Below, piece by piece: positions 9,236 to 19,129 of a DNA stretch of 64,000 nucleotides. Numbering within the stretch: the first letter of the stretch is position 1; every line of letters begins with the position of its first letter. The notes beneath the pieces are model-generated. The model saw nothing but the letters and a program-made list of their open reading frames with translations, was not told the DNA's origin and did no database searches. This DNA is from Staphylococcus simiae (GTDB lineage: Bacteria > Bacillota > Bacilli > Staphylococcales > Staphylococcaceae), in assembly GCF_017357005.1 (NCBI RefSeq), contig NZ_CP071589.1, forward strand, positions 1,364,001 to 1,428,000, in the 5' to 3' direction. The translations under genes were made by a program, and so were the position numbers.

Positions 9236-10912
9236 TTATTGTCTTTTATTCTGGTCAATCATTTCTTTAGCATTTTGTCTCGTCAATTCAGTTACACTAG
9301 CACCCGAAATCATACGCGCAATTTCATCCACTTTATCTTCATCTTTTAATTCTTTTACTTGAGTTATCGTACGGTCATCTTTAGTATATTTCGAAATCAA
9401 TAAATGATGATCACTCATAGATGCGACTTGTGGTAAATGAGAAATACAAATGACTTGAATAAATTCAGCAATATCTTTCATTTTTTCAGCCATTCTTTGT
9501 GCAGCTTGTCCAGACACACCAGAATCAACCTCATCAAACAATATTGCAGTTTGTCCTCGTGACTTAACAAAGATACTTTTCAGAGCTAGCATTATTCTTG
9601 ATAATTCCCCACCAGAAGCAATTTTATTTAAACTTTTTAGAGGTTCACCTTTATTAGGGCTAATTAAAAATTCAACAAATTCTATGCCATCTTTATTAGG
9701 TTCATCTAAAGGTTTAAATGAAATCTCTAAATTAGCATCTTTCATTTGCAAATTCTGTATTTCTGCTACGATGTGGTCTCTAAGTTCTCGAGCTACTTTA
9801 CGTCGCTCTTGTGACAATGATTCACCCACACTATAGACTTCACTATATAGGGAATCAATTTGTGCTCGCAATTCTGCTGTACTTTGTTCATAATTTTCAA
9901 TTTTATTTATTTCATTTGTTAATTTTTCTTGATATGAAATTAATTCTGAAATATCTTTACCGTATTTTCGTTTCAAATTTGTTAATAAATTCATACGAGA
10001 TTCAAATTCATTTAACGTTTGTTCATCAAATTCAGTATTTGCCATTTCATCATACAACTCATGCTTGGCATCTTCTAAAATATAATAAAATTGATCGATA
10101 TCTTCTTTTAATTTTTCATATTTTTGTGGAACGATATCATTGATAATTTGAAGATGATTACTTAATTCATATAACCTATCAGTTATCGCATTTTCATCTG
10201 TTAACGTTTGATGCGCATTATTAAGTGCTAAACTTAACTTTTCTGAATTTTGAATTCGTTTAATATCAACTTCTAACTGTTCAATCTCTCCATCTTTCAG
10301 TTGAGCTTCTGTTAACTCTTCCAATTGGAACTTCATTAAATCAAGCCTTTGTAATAATGCTTGGTCTGCAGATTCCAACTCTTCTAATTCTTTCTTTTTA
10401 TTAACATAAGTTTGATAAGTATTGTGGTATTGATCGATTAAATCTTGATAGCGTTTTTCTGCATAATTATCAAGTAACGTTAAATGATATTTCTGTTTTA
10501 GTAAAGATTGCGTTTCATGTTGTCCATGTATATCTAGTAATTCTTGCATTACTCTTCTTAAATCTGATAATGTCACTGTTTGATTATTTATCTTGCACAA
10601 ACTCTTACCAGAGCTGAAAATTTCTCTCTTAACCAATAAAAAATCTTCATCAATTTCTATATCCATATCGTTAAGTATATGAATTGCGTCTTTACTATCA
10701 TCAATATCGAATATACCTTCAATTATAGCTTTCTTTTCACCATGCCGAACAAAATCAGATGATGCTCTCATACCAATTAATTGTCCTATAGCATCGATAA
10801 TAATGGATTTACCTGAACCCGTTTCACCACTTAACACGGTTAAACCATCTGAAAAATTAATTTCTAATTCCTCGATTATGGCAAATTGTTTGATTGATAA
10901 GGTTTGTAACAT
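9236..10912 (-). CDS. recN: DNA repair protein RecN
   Basis: 558-residue SMC-like ATPase of recombinational double-strand break repair; acts early, at DNA ends. Walker A GETGSGKS is at residues 29-36. Long coiled-coil arms occupy ~150-350. The C-terminal lobe has the ABC signature region ASGGELSRIMLALK and Walker B ILFDEVDSGVSG. Length is normal. It lies 15 bp downstream of argR, the Bacillus arrangement (ahrC-recN), so the two are probably cotranscribed. The AT-rich gap to lpdV shows no clear terminator. Confidence 0.95.
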   Translation of the reverse strand: MLQTLSIKQFAIIEELEINFSDGLTVLSGETGSGKSIIIDAIGQLIGMRASSDFVRHGEKKAIIEGIFDIDDSKDAIHILNDMDIEIDEDFLLVKREIFSSGKSLCKINNQTVTLSDLRRVMQELLDIHGQHETQSLLKQKYHLTLLDNYAEKRYQDLIDQYHNTYQTYVNKKKELEELESADQALLQRLDLMKFQLEELTEAQLKDGEIEQLEVDIKRIQNSEKLSLALNNAHQTLTDENAITDRLYELSNHLQIINDIVPQKYEKLKEDIDQFYYILEDAKHELYDEMANTEFDEQTLNEFESRMNLLTNLKRKYGKDISELISYQEKLTNEINKIENYEQSTAELRAQIDSLYSEVYSVGESLSQERRKVARELRDHIVAEIQNLQMKDANLEISFKPLDEPNKDGIEFVEFLISPNKGEPLKSLNKIASGGELSRIMLALKSIFVKSRGQTAILFDEVDSGVSGQAAQRMAEKMKDIAEFIQVICISHLPQVASMSDHHLLISKYTKDDRTITQVKELKDEDKVDEIARMISGASVTELTRQNAKEMIDQNKRQ

Positions 10913-10927
10913 ATAAACATCGCTTCC

Positions 10928-11380
10928 TTATAACAAATTAAAAATTCTTGTTTTAATTTCTTCACTAGCTTCTTTATTTCTACAAATAATTAAGCAAGTA
11001 TCATCACCACAAATAGTTCCTAATACTTCTTCCCAATTAATTTGATCTAAAATTGCTCCAATAGATTGTGCATTACCAGGTAAGGTTTTAAGTACTAATA
11101 AGTTGTCTGTACCATCTATATTTACAAATGAATCCATTAAGTAGCGACCTAATTTCTCTAATGGATGAAATTTACGATCGTTTGGTAAACTATAAACATA
11201 TTGACCTGATGGAATAGGTACTTTTATTAACTGTAATTCTTTAATATCTCGTGAAACAGTCGCTTGTGTAACATTTAAATCATAATCATTTAATCTTTTT
11301 ACTAATTCATCTTGTGTTTCAATTTGTTCATTTGATATAATTTCTCTTATTTTAATATGCCTAACTGATTTTTTGGGCAC
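10928..11380 (-). CDS. argR: Arginine repressor ArgR/AhrC
   Basis: Hexameric arginine-sensing regulator: the N-terminal winged HTH (~1-70) binds ARG boxes and the C-terminal domain (~80-150) oligomerises and binds L-arginine ([15 protein letters not shown]-x-x-GDDT motif). I choose the GTG at 11380-11378, giving [15 protein letters not shown] and 150 residues, the usual length. The AGAGGTG ribosome site sits 6 bases upstream; an in-frame GTG at 11389 falls inside that site and is unlikely. An ARG-box-like palindrome lies just upstream, consistent with autoregulation. Followed by recN. Confidence 0.94.
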   Translation of the reverse strand: MPKKSVRHIKIREIISNEQIETQDELVKRLNDYDLNVTQATVSRDIKELQLIKVPIPSGQYVYSLPNDRKFHPLEKLGRYLMDSFVNIDGTDNLLVLKTLPGNAQSIGAILDQINWEEVLGTICGDDTCLIICRNKEASEEIKTRIFNLL

Positions 11381-11398
11381 AACAAACACCTCTGATTA

Positions 11399-11412
11399 CG
11401 AATATTTATACA
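11399..11412 (-). promoter_or_regulatory. Candidate ARG box upstream of argR
   Basis: On the minus strand it reads TGTATAAATATTCG, 12 of 14 matches to the classic half-palindrome TGAATAAATATTCA. It lies ~20 bp upstream of the chosen argR start, where autorepression would be expected. Confidence 0.5.
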
Positions 11413-11700
11413 GTTATTTTAACATATGCCTTCTTTTACTACTACTAATCACTTTTGCAATAAAAGGGTAAACATAGTTGATTGTTTCAATAAATGGTTT
11501 ATAAAGCTGAATATATTACATTAAAGTTATACATTTTCAAATGTATAAAAATGAATATCTGTGTAATATACTTAAAGAAATTCAAATAATTTAAATATAT
11601 GTTTCTTTATTATTTAAAAGGTTACACTTAAAAGCTCATAACTTAATTTGTTTAACAGAATGTAGACATCTTATATTTATTAGTGCAAAAAAAGAAACTC

Positions 11701-11786
11701 TAAAAAATGGCCCTATAATAAATTGGGTCGGTAAGATATCTTTAAAATTATCTTATCAACCGAATTTGACAAAGAGCCTAAAAAAT
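11701..11786. mobile_element. 70-bp MITE-like element with 8-bp target-site duplication
   Basis: The core 11709-11778 begins GGCCCTATAATAAATTGGGT and ends AATTTGACAAAGAGCC. Its two 30-base halves match as imperfect inverted repeats at about 22 of 30 positions around a ~10-base centre. It is flanked by identical 8-bp direct repeats TAAAAAAT at 11701-11708 and 11779-11786. Ends of the GGCTCTT type and 8-bp duplications are features of ISL3-family elements, so a non-autonomous ISL3 derivative is the likely origin. It has no coding capacity. The TSD and TIRs are seen directly; the family assignment is inferred. Confidence 0.7.
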
Positions 11787-11821
11787 TAAGTCTATATAAA
11801 CAGATGTTAAAAATAAATAAA

Positions 11822-11846
11822 ACCCAAGACATTAATTGTCTCAGGT
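11822..11846 (-). terminator. Weak terminator after ispA
   Basis: ACCTGAGACA / TGTCTTGGGT imperfect stem (minus strand) with a short loop, followed by TTTTATTTATTTTT. It begins immediately after the ispA stop codon. Confidence 0.6.
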
Positions 11847-11847
11847 C

Positions 11848-12729
11848 TTAGTGATCTCTATTGAAGAATAATTCTACAATGTTTTCTAGCTGTGAAATAT
11901 CATAGTCATCATCTAATTGTCTTAATTCATTTAGCGCTTGTTCTTTATGATACTTGAGTTTATTTTCAGTTTCGTCTTTACCTAATAAACTTACATATGT
12001 ACTTTTATTATTTTCAATATCACTGCCAATTTTTTTACCTAGCTTTGTTTCATCACCATAACAATCAAGCAAATCATCTTTAATTTGAAACATTAGTCCT
12101 AAATGATAACTAAAATGTTCTAGATGACTATGTGTGATGTCATTCACTTCAGCAATGTCAGCAGCGCTTAATACTGCAAATTGTAATAATGCACCTGTCT
12201 TAGTTTCATGAATAGCTTCAAGTATATCTATGCCTACTTTTTTATCTTCGCTTTGCATATCTAACATTTGACCACCTACCATACCCATGTGGCCACTTGC
12301 AATTGATAATCTTTTAATGACATCTACTTTTTGCTTATCACTTAATGCTTTATCACATGCTATCAATTCAAAAGCTTTTGTCAGTAATGCATCTCCAGCT
12401 AATATAGCAGTCCATTCACCATAAACTTTATGGTTAGTAAGTTTGCCACGTCTATAATCATCATTGTCCATTGCAGGTAAATCATCATGAATTAAAGAAT
12501 AAGTGTGTATCATTTCTAAAGCTAAAGCACTTTGTAATCCTAAGCGATAATCTTTATTCAAAGCATTTAAAGTTAGCATTAATAATACTGGTCTGATTCG
12601 CTTACCTCCAGCATTTAAAGAATAGAGCATACTTTCTTCAATCGGCGTTGATAAATTCGACATTTGAATTGAATTGTCTAAAGATTCATTGATTTCATCA
12701 ATTAATTTATTCATCGGTATCATTGTCAT
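11848..12729 (-). CDS. ispA: Farnesyl diphosphate synthase (geranyltranstransferase)
   Basis: Condenses IPP with DMAPP and GPP to FPP, the precursor of undecaprenyl phosphate, menaquinone side chains and carotenoids. The two Asp-rich metal motifs are visible: DDLPAMD (~85) and DDLLD (~225). The conserved GGKRIRP lies near residue 47 and KTGAL near 180. Four in-frame ATGs crowd the start. I choose 12729 ([12 protein letters not shown], 293 aa), as the AGG of CACAGGATG is well placed for it. Starts at 12738 or 12714 are alternatives. It overlaps the end of xseB, so it is coupled to it. Confidence 0.93.
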   Translation of the reverse strand: MTMIPMNKLIDEINESLDNSIQMSNLSTPIEESMLYSLNAGGKRIRPVLLMLTLNALNKDYRLGLQSALALEMIHTYSLIHDDLPAMDNDDYRRGKLTNHKVYGEWTAILAGDALLTKAFELIACDKALSDKQKVDVIKRLSIASGHMGMVGGQMLDMQSEDKKVGIDILEAIHETKTGALLQFAVLSAADIAEVNDITHSHLEHFSYHLGLMFQIKDDLLDCYGDETKLGKKIGSDIENNKSTYVSLLGKDETENKLKYHKEQALNELRQLDDDYDISQLENIVELFFNRDH

Positions 12730-12937
12730 TATCATCATCCTGTGTTTCTTCTTTAATTAAATCATTCACCTTTTTTTCGGCATTTTTTAATGTTGTGTCA
12801 CAAGCTGCAGATAATTTCATACCTCTTTGATATAAATCTAAAGATTCTTCTAATGAAACAGTCTCATTATCTAATTTTTGGACAATGTTTTCTAGTTCTT
12901 GCATCATTTCTTCAAAACTTTGTGTTTCTTTAGTCAT
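12707..12937 (-). CDS. xseB: Exodeoxyribonuclease VII small subunit
   Basis: 76-residue partner of XseA in the ExoVII nuclease, which degrades single-stranded DNA from both ends. The sequence [20 protein letters not shown] and [15 protein letters not shown] is the family signature: a helical hairpin ending in an acidic tail [10 protein letters not shown]. The second of two adjacent ATGs is chosen (12937), because AAGGTG lies 5 bases before it. It overlaps the xseA stop at its 5' end and ispA at its 3' end, a typical tightly packed operon. Confidence 0.92.
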   Translation of the reverse strand: MTKETQSFEEMMQELENIVQKLDNETVSLEESLDLYQRGMKLSAACDTTLKNAEKKVNDLIKEETQDDDNDNDTDE

Positions 12938-14267
12938 CATTACACCTTACTTTCGTCACTTTTGCATCTACAGTACCATCTTTCATTGTTAATGTCATAT
13001 TATCATCAACATTCAAGTCTTTAGTACTGGTAATGACTTTTTCATTTTTATTAATTATTGCATAACCTCTCAACATTGTATTCGTCGGACTCAAATTATT
13101 TAAATTTTCCACTTTATATTTAAGTTCATTCTGATAAGTCATGACTTTATTATTTAAGATTTTGATAAGTTGTTCTTTCAATTGGTCATTACTCTTGGCT
13201 TTTTCATAAACATTATATTGCAAGTCTTTTAAACTAAATCTTTGTTGAGTTAACAACAACTTATGACGTTGTTGTTCGATTGTATTTATAATGTTTTGAT
13301 TCAACCTTTTTTCTAAATCATCACGTCGTTGAATTTGTTGATCATATAACAATGATGGTTGTTTAAATTTATAATATGATGCTAAATAATCAACATGTTT
13401 TTGTTGCTGCTCGATATACTTTTTAATATGTCGCGTTAACGTGAATTGATACTGTTTAATTTGCTCTATTAGGTCAAATTGATCAGGTGTAGCAATCACA
13501 GCTGCTTGTGTAGGTGTTGCCGCTCTTACATCAGCAACAAAATCACTCAACGTAAAATCTGTTTCGTGCCCTACTGCAGATATGATTGGTGTTTGACAAT
13601 TAAATATAGCTTTAACAACTTCTTCTTCGTTAAAATTCCATAGATCTTCAATAGATCCACCACCTCGACCAACAATGATCGTATCTACACCTAAACTATC
13701 TGCATATTGAATTTTTTCAATAATATCTTCTTTAGCTTTTTCACCTTGAACTAATGTATTAATTTGAATTTGTTCAACTAAAGGAAATCTACTATTAATA
13801 GTTGAATGAATATCTCTAATTGCTGCACCTGTACCTGCAGTTAACACTGCTATTTTATGTGGAAATCTAGGTATAGCTTTTTTATTACTATTATCAAAAT
13901 AGCCTTCTTTAGATAATTTCTTTTTTAACTGTTCTAATTTTTGATATAAATTACCAATGCCATCTAACTGCATCTTGTTAACATAGATTTGATAATTTCC
14001 TCGACGTTCATACACAGATACTCGTGCCTCTAATAAAACTTCATCCCCTTCTTTAGGTTCAAAATTTAAATTGGAAGCACTACCTTTAAACATCATCGCA
14101 CTTATAACACTTTCTTTATCTTTAACATTAAAATATAGATGACCACTTGAATGTTTTTTAAAATTTGAAAGTTCTCCTTTTAAAAGGATAGATTGTAAGT
14201 GTGGATCTTGATCGAATTTATATTTAATATATTTAGTTAGGGCTGAAACACTTAAATAATCAGACAT
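12930..14267 (-). CDS. xseA: Exodeoxyribonuclease VII large subunit
   Basis: 445-residue catalytic subunit of ExoVII. N-terminal OB fold (~1-100, [20 protein letters not shown]), then the nuclease domain with [14 protein letters not shown] and [19 protein letters not shown] (~185-205) and [25 protein letters not shown] in the conserved C-terminal part of the domain. Long coiled-coil segments (~260-380) bind XseB. It lies 17 bp after nusB. Acts in repair and in recovery from DNA damage. Confidence 0.94.
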   Translation of the reverse strand: MSDYLSVSALTKYIKYKFDQDPHLQSILLKGELSNFKKHSSGHLYFNVKDKESVISAMMFKGSASNLNFEPKEGDEVLLEARVSVYERRGNYQIYVNKMQLDGIGNLYQKLEQLKKKLSKEGYFDNSNKKAIPRFPHKIAVLTAGTGAAIRDIHSTINSRFPLVEQIQINTLVQGEKAKEDIIEKIQYADSLGVDTIIVGRGGGSIEDLWNFNEEEVVKAIFNCQTPIISAVGHETDFTLSDFVADVRAATPTQAAVIATPDQFDLIEQIKQYQFTLTRHIKKYIEQQQKHVDYLASYYKFKQPSLLYDQQIQRRDDLEKRLNQNIINTIEQQRHKLLLTQQRFSLKDLQYNVYEKAKSNDQLKEQLIKILNNKVMTYQNELKYKVENLNNLSPTNTMLRGYAIINKNEKVITSTKDLNVDDNMTLTMKDGTVDAKVTKVRCNDD

Positions 14268-14284
14268 ATAACATCAACTCAATT

Positions 14285-14674
14285 TTATTTTTTTATATTA
14301 CTTAGCACACCATTAATAAATTTATAATGGTCATCATCACTAAATTGCTTAGTTAATTCGACCGCTTCATTTATAACTACTTTTTCAGGTGTATCACTAT
14401 GCAATATTTCATAAGTCGCCATTCTTAAAATAATACGATCAGATTTTAATAATCTTTCAATTGTCCAATCTTTTAAATGAGGACGAATTGTTTCATCAAG
14501 TACTGGTTCATGATCTTTCACTCCAGAAACCAACCAATGAATAAAGTCAAAATCTAAATCTGGATCTTCGTCCTTAATGAAACTAATCGCTTCATTTATT
14601 GTTAAATCACTATTTTTCATTTCTAATTGAAACAAAGTTTGAAAAGCTTGCATTCTAGATTCTTTACGACTCAT
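14285..14674 (-). CDS. nusB: Transcription antitermination factor NusB
   Basis: 129-residue all-helical protein. With NusE (S10) it binds boxA RNA and promotes rRNA antitermination. N-terminal [19 protein letters not shown] carries the conserved R-x-x-A-(L/F)-Q-x-L-(F/Y) segment, and the C-terminal part holds ILRMATYEI and [13 protein letters not shown]. Length equals the staphylococcal norm as I know it. The ATG at 14674 has a GGAGT site. It follows yqhY by ~55 bp in the acc-yqhY-nusB-xse-isp string also found in Bacillus. Confidence 0.95.
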   Translation of the reverse strand: MSRKESRMQAFQTLFQLEMKNSDLTINEAISFIKDEDPDLDFDFIHWLVSGVKDHEPVLDETIRPHLKDWTIERLLKSDRIILRMATYEILHSDTPEKVVINEAVELTKQFSDDDHYKFINGVLSNIKK

Positions 14675-14729
14675 TTTTGACTCCTTCGGACACTTAAAGT
14701 TTTCTATAATTTTATATCACAAATTTTTA

Positions 14730-15092
14730 TTATTTTGCTATAACAATTTGTGTAATATGAATATTAATTTGTTTTGGTTCTAACGCAGTCATAGTTGAAA
14801 TTGAATTAAAAATTGATGTTTGAATTTCATTTGCAGTTTTTGAAATATTAACACCATGTTTTAAAGCACAATAAACATCAATGTATATACCATCGTCTTT
14901 TGCTTCAATCTTTAAATCTCGACTTAAATTTTTACGACTTACTTTTTCTAAATTTGTTTCTTTTAAATCAGCAAAATGTCCAGTTATACCTTCTACTTCT
15001 GCAGTGGCTATACTTGCAATAACAGATAATACTTCTGGTGCTATTTCAACTTTACCTAAATTTGAATTTGAATAATCTGTTACTTTAACCAT
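14730..15092 (-). CDS. Asp23/Gls24 family protein (YqhY)
   Basis: 120-residue member of the Asp23/Gls24 (DUF322) family: EIAPEVLSVIASIATAEVEGI then a GHF segment and YIDVYCALKHGVNISKTANEIQ. In Bacillus the equivalent YqhY sits with accBC and its loss disturbs lipid synthesis, which suggests a role in controlling acetyl-CoA carboxylase. It begins 11 bp after accC here, preserving that context. It is not the alkaline shock protein Asp23 itself (different locus). The molecular function is not established. Confidence 0.85.
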   Translation of the reverse strand: MVKVTDYSNSNLGKVEIAPEVLSVIASIATAEVEGITGHFADLKETNLEKVSRKNLSRDLKIEAKDDGIYIDVYCALKHGVNISKTANEIQTSIFNSISTMTALEPKQINIHITQIVIAK

Positions 15093-15103
15093 AGATTAAC
15101 CTC

Positions 15104-16462
15104 CTATTTGTCATCATCGTCCATAATACTATTATTCTCTAAGAAGTTAGTATTAAATCTACCATTTCTAAATATATCATTATTTAATAATCTAATATGG
15201 AATGGAATTGTTGTATCTATACCTAAAACGACAAATTCACTTAACGCACGAATACCTGCCATGATTGCTTCTTCACGTGTTGGTTCATGAACAATTAATT
15301 TAGCAACCATTGAGTCATAATATGGTGGAATCGTATAATTAGTGTAGCATGCTGATTCTATACGTACGCCATATCCACCTGGTGCTAAATACTGCGTTAT
15401 TTTACCAGGAGAAGGCATGAAATTCTTGTATGGATTCTCTGCATTAATTCTAAATTCAATAGCATGTCCGTTCAATTTAATGTCTTCTTGTTTGTAAGGT
15501 AATACTTCCCCCATAGCAACTAGTAATTGTAATTTAACTAAGTCAATGCCAGTTACCATTTCTGTTACAGGATGTTCTACTTGAATACGTGTATTCATTT
15601 CCATAAAGTAAAATTTATTATCATTAAGATCATATATAAATTCAATTGTACCTGCATTTTCATAGTTCACTGCTTTAGCAGCTCTTACCGCTGCATTTCC
15701 CATTTCACGTCTAGTTTCATCATCAAGAATTGGGGATGGTGCTTCTTCTACTAACTTCTGCATACGACGTTGTATTGTACAATCACGTTCTCCTAAATGT
15801 ATAACGTTGCCAAAACTATCACCAATAATTTGAATTTCTATATGGCGGAAATTTTCAATGAATTTCTCCATATATAATCCACCATTACCAAAGGCAGTTT
15901 GCGCTTCTTGCTCAGTCATACGAAAGCCAGTTTCTAATTCTTTTTCATTACGAGCTACTCGTATACCTTTACCACCGCCACCAGCAGTTGCTTTTATGAT
16001 GACTGGATAACCAATATTTTTAGCAATTTTTTTAGCTTCTTCAACATTTTCCATTAAACCATCACTACCAGGAACTACTGGAACATTTGCTTTAATCATT
16101 TCAGCTTTAGCAACGTCTTTAATGCCCATTTTTTGTATTGATTTATAACTAGGTCCAATGAATTTAACTTGACATGCTTCACATAGTTCTGCAAAATCAG
16201 CATTTTCAGCTAAAAAGCCATAACCAGGATGTAAAGCATCACAACCTGTAGAAGTCGCTATTGATAGTATATTAGGTATATTTAAATAAGAATCTTTAGA
16301 CGAAGTTGGACCTACGCAATATGCTTCATCAGCAATTTGAGTATGTAGCGCATCTTTATCCCCTTCAGAATAGATAGCAACTGTTTGAATACCTAAATCG
16401 CGACAAGCACGAATGATTCTTACTGCTATTTCGCCACGATTTGCTATTAGAACCTTTTTCAT
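15104..16462 (-). CDS. accC: Acetyl-CoA carboxylase biotin carboxylase subunit
   Basis: ATP- and bicarbonate-dependent carboxylation of the biotin on AccB, first half-reaction of malonyl-CoA synthesis. 452 residues: N-terminal pre-ATP-grasp (KKVLIANRGEIAVRIIRACR), ATP-grasp with the glycine loop KATAGGGGKGIRVA (~158-171), catalytic region EMNTRIQVEHPVTEMVTGID (~288-307) and biotin carboxylase C-terminal domain. The ATG at 16462 shares a base with the accB stop, so the two are translationally coupled. The C-terminus is acidic (MDDDDK). Confidence 0.96.
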   Translation of the reverse strand: MKKVLIANRGEIAVRIIRACRDLGIQTVAIYSEGDKDALHTQIADEAYCVGPTSSKDSYLNIPNILSIATSTGCDALHPGYGFLAENADFAELCEACQVKFIGPSYKSIQKMGIKDVAKAEMIKANVPVVPGSDGLMENVEEAKKIAKNIGYPVIIKATAGGGGKGIRVARNEKELETGFRMTEQEAQTAFGNGGLYMEKFIENFRHIEIQIIGDSFGNVIHLGERDCTIQRRMQKLVEEAPSPILDDETRREMGNAAVRAAKAVNYENAGTIEFIYDLNDNKFYFMEMNTRIQVEHPVTEMVTGIDLVKLQLLVAMGEVLPYKQEDIKLNGHAIEFRINAENPYKNFMPSPGKITQYLAPGGYGVRIESACYTNYTIPPYYDSMVAKLIVHEPTREEAIMAGIRALSEFVVLGIDTTIPFHIRLLNNDIFRNGRFNTNFLENNSIMDDDDK

Positions 16463-16929
16463 TATTTCACCTTGAATAACGGCTGGCCATACTCTACCAT
16501 TTGTCCGTCTTCTACTAAGATTTCTACAATTTCTCCAGAAACTTCTGCTTGTATTTCATTAAATAATTTCATTGCTTCTAAAATACATACTGTCGTATCA
16601 TTTGAAACTGAATCACCAACTTGCACATAAGCTTCTTCTTCCGGTGATGGTGATTTATAAAATGTACCTACCATTGGTGCATTAATTGTTTTATGGTTAT
16701 CAGTTACTGTATGTTTAGATTCGTCAACACTATTATCTACAGATGGTGACTGCTGTACTTGCGGTGCTACATTTTGCATTGCAGGTTGTGATATTTGTGG
16801 TGTAACAATTTCTGTTTCTTTTTCTTTTTTCAAAGTCACTTTACTGCCTTTTGTATCTTCAATATTAATTTCTGTCAAAGTTGATTGATCAAGAATTTCT
16901 ATTAATTCTTTTATTTCTTTAAAGTTCAT
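16462..16929 (-). CDS. accB: Acetyl-CoA carboxylase biotin carboxyl carrier protein
   Basis: 155-residue biotin carrier. The N-terminal ~45 residues bind the carboxylase complex; a flexible Pro/Gln/Val-rich linker (~48-85) follows. The C-terminal biotinyl domain has the target lysine in ILEAMKLFNEI (~118-128, AMKL where AMKM is commoner). GAAGGAG precedes the ATG. First gene of the accB-accC-yqhY-nusB-xseA-xseB-ispA string. The long leader upstream suggests its own promoter there. Confidence 0.95.
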   Translation of the reverse strand: MNFKEIKELIEILDQSTLTEINIEDTKGSKVTLKKEKETEIVTPQISQPAMQNVAPQVQQSPSVDNSVDESKHTVTDNHKTINAPMVGTFYKSPSPEEEAYVQVGDSVSNDTTVCILEAMKLFNEIQAEVSGEIVEILVEDGQMVEYGQPLFKVK

Positions 16930-17380
16930 TAGTACTGACTCCTTCAGTTTGTTTTCATCTACCCACTTATTTTACTTGAGACTTAGCGTCAATTCAAGCA
17001 TGTTCATATAGTAGTTCATCATAGCATAAATCTAAAAGATATTTTTTAAGTATTATGTATTAGATGATAAAAACGACAATATTAGAAATGATTTTTGGAA
17101 CGATTTATATCATAGGACTATCTAACAAGACTGATTAGTATTTTAAACAGTAGATTTATCAACGTTTTATAACGCAAACTGATACTTCAATCTATATGAT
17201 ACTATAAATTAAATACTACGATTTCTATTTCGAATTTATATATTTTTTTAATTGATAATGTACTTTTAAGCAAAAAATCTCGCAACAATATCATTATGAC
17301 CATTAAAGATCAATAATAATATTATCACGAGAATTCATTGTAATTTATGTGCAATGTTAATTGCTAGTTTGATCAGATTG
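16930..17380. other. Intergenic gap between efp end and accB start
   Basis: 451 bp. The efp terminator lies at 17272-17332. The rest (16930-17271) should hold the accB promoter and a long 5' leader. It is AT-rich with no open frame and no riboswitch-like or operator motif that I recognise. Confidence 0.55.
17272..17332 (-). terminator. Terminator of efp
   Basis: Long imperfect hairpin on the minus strand: TCTCGTGATAATATTATTAT against ATAATGATATTGTTGCGAGA, then six T. It lies ~50 bp after the efp stop. Confidence 0.75.
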
Positions 17381-17938
17381 TTACGCTCTTGAAATATAAC
17401 TTCCATCACTTGTATTAATTAATAATACATCGCCTTCATTAACGAATAATGGAACATTTAATGAATATCCAGTTTCAACTGTAGCTGATTTTGTAGCACC
17501 TGTTGCTGTATCACCTTTAATACCAGGCTCAGTTTCAGTTACTTCTAATTCAACAGTTTTAGGTAATTCAACACCAATTGTTTCGCCTTCATAAGTTTGA
17601 ATTTGAACTTCCATGTTTGCTTTCAAGTAGTTTAATTCATCTTTTAAGTAGTCACTTGAAAGTTCTGTTTGTTCAAATGATTCATTATCCATGAATACAT
17701 GATTGTCACCATCAGCATATAAATATTGCATACGACGATTTTCAATCATTGCTTGTTCTACTTTTTCACCAGCTCTAAATGTTTTTTCTTGAATTGCACC
17801 AGTTCTTAAATTACGTAATTTTGATCGTACAAATGCAGAACCTTTACCAGGTTTAACATGTTGGAAATCAATTACTTTCCAAATTGCATTATCCACAGAA
17901 ATAGTTAAACCAGTCTTAAAATCATTAACCGAAATCAT
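17381..17938 (-). CDS. efp: Elongation factor P
   Basis: 185-residue, three beta-barrel domain factor that rescues ribosomes stalled on polyproline. The domain I loop is [12 protein letters not shown] (~30-41), where the tip lysine is expected. The C-terminal signature [25 protein letters not shown] is complete. GAGGAAACTG precedes the ATG. It lies 26 bp after the aminopeptidase gene, the yqhT-efp pairing seen in Bacillus. Confidence 0.96.
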   Translation of the reverse strand: MISVNDFKTGLTISVDNAIWKVIDFQHVKPGKGSAFVRSKLRNLRTGAIQEKTFRAGEKVEQAMIENRRMQYLYADGDNHVFMDNESFEQTELSSDYLKDELNYLKANMEVQIQTYEGETIGVELPKTVELEVTETEPGIKGDTATGATKSATVETGYSLNVPLFVNEGDVLLINTSDGSYISRA

Positions 17939-17963
17939 TCAGTTTCCTCCTCATTATACACGC

Positions 17964-19025
17964 TTATGATAAAACTATAAGGTCTTTTGTACATTTAGTA
18001 AAGACTTCACAGCCATTTTCTGTAATTAAAATATCATCTTCTATTCTTATACCACCTAAACCATCAATGTAGACACCTGGTTCAATTGTCACACAATTAT
18101 TAACCTGCAATTTATTATTAACCGTTTTAGCAAGCATAGGACCCTCATGAATTTCTAAACCAATACCATGTCCTAATGAATGTCCGAATTCTTTACCATA
18201 GCCTTTATGTTCCAAATAATCTCTTGCTAATGCATCAGCCTCTTTGCCAGTCATACCTGCTTTTATTTCATTAATAGCTTTTTGTTGTGATTCTAATACT
18301 ATTTGATAGAGTTCTTTAAGTTTTGGATCAGGCTCACCAATAGCAAATGTGCGAGTAATATCTGAACAATAACCGTTATAATACGCTCCAAAGTCTAAGG
18401 TAACCATATCACCTTGCTCAATCACTTTATCACTTGCAACGCCATGTGGTAAGGCACCTCTATAACCAGATGCAACGATAGTATCAAATGAAGGGCCTTC
18501 TGCTCCTAATTCAAGCATTTTACTTTCAAGTTTGGCTTTCAATTCTTTTTCTGTCATACCTGCTTTAGCTATTGTTAAAATATAATCATACGTATCATCT
18601 ACGATTGTTGCAGCTTTCTTAATTAAAGCAATTTCCTCTTTATCTTTAACTTCACGTATTTTATCTACAGCGTTAGAAATACTGATTAATGTTAAACGAC
18701 TTTTATTAAGTTCAACATAAGTGTCATAGGTTACATCATGACCTTCAAATCCGATATCATCATATTGGTTGTCATGTAATAATTTTTTAACTTCCTCGAT
18801 TATTGAATTTGTTCTATTAATTATAGTAAAATCTTTAGCCTGAGACGAAGCTTGTTCAATATATCTAAAATCAGTAATTAAATATTGTTCATCTTTCGAA
18901 ATAATTAATGCACCACTAGTACCTGTAAAACCAGATAAATATCTACGATTATAATCTGACATAATTATAATTGCATCAAGATGCTTCTGATTTAATATTT
19001 CTCTTACTTTACTTATTCTAGTCAT
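17964..19025 (-). CDS. M24 Xaa-Pro peptidase (YqhT/PepQ-like)
   Basis: 353-residue cytosolic metallopeptidase with creatinase N-terminal domain (~1-125) and pita-bread catalytic domain. The five metal ligands are visible in LDFGAYYNGYCSDITRTFAIG (two Asp), HSLGHGIGLEIHEGP (His), TIEPGVYIDG (Glu) and GGIRIEDDIL (Glu). It probably removes N-terminal residues before proline or cleaves Xaa-Pro dipeptides; sequence does not separate these. AAGGAGGAT precedes the ATG. Probably cotranscribed with efp. Confidence 0.88.
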   Translation of the reverse strand: MTRISKVREILNQKHLDAIIIMSDYNRRYLSGFTGTSGALIISKDEQYLITDFRYIEQASSQAKDFTIINRTNSIIEEVKKLLHDNQYDDIGFEGHDVTYDTYVELNKSRLTLISISNAVDKIREVKDKEEIALIKKAATIVDDTYDYILTIAKAGMTEKELKAKLESKMLELGAEGPSFDTIVASGYRGALPHGVASDKVIEQGDMVTLDFGAYYNGYCSDITRTFAIGEPDPKLKELYQIVLESQQKAINEIKAGMTGKEADALARDYLEHKGYGKEFGHSLGHGIGLEIHEGPMLAKTVNNKLQVNNCVTIEPGVYIDGLGGIRIEDDILITENGCEVFTKCTKDLIVLS

Positions 19026-19129
19026 ATTTATATCCTCCTTGTGAAATGTTTGTGCATTCCACCTTTTTACATTAAAATAATATCATAATACGTGAAATAA
19101 ATAACAGATTTTGGTTTAGGGAGATTGTA

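Larger units (their letters stand above)
11390..11847. other. Intergenic gap between ispA end and argR start
   Basis: About 460 bp without a gene. It holds the ARG-box candidate (11399-11412), a MITE-like element with target duplication (11701-11786) and the ispA terminator (11822-11846). The stretch ~11430-11690 is AT-rich and I see nothing definite in it. Confidence 0.6.
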
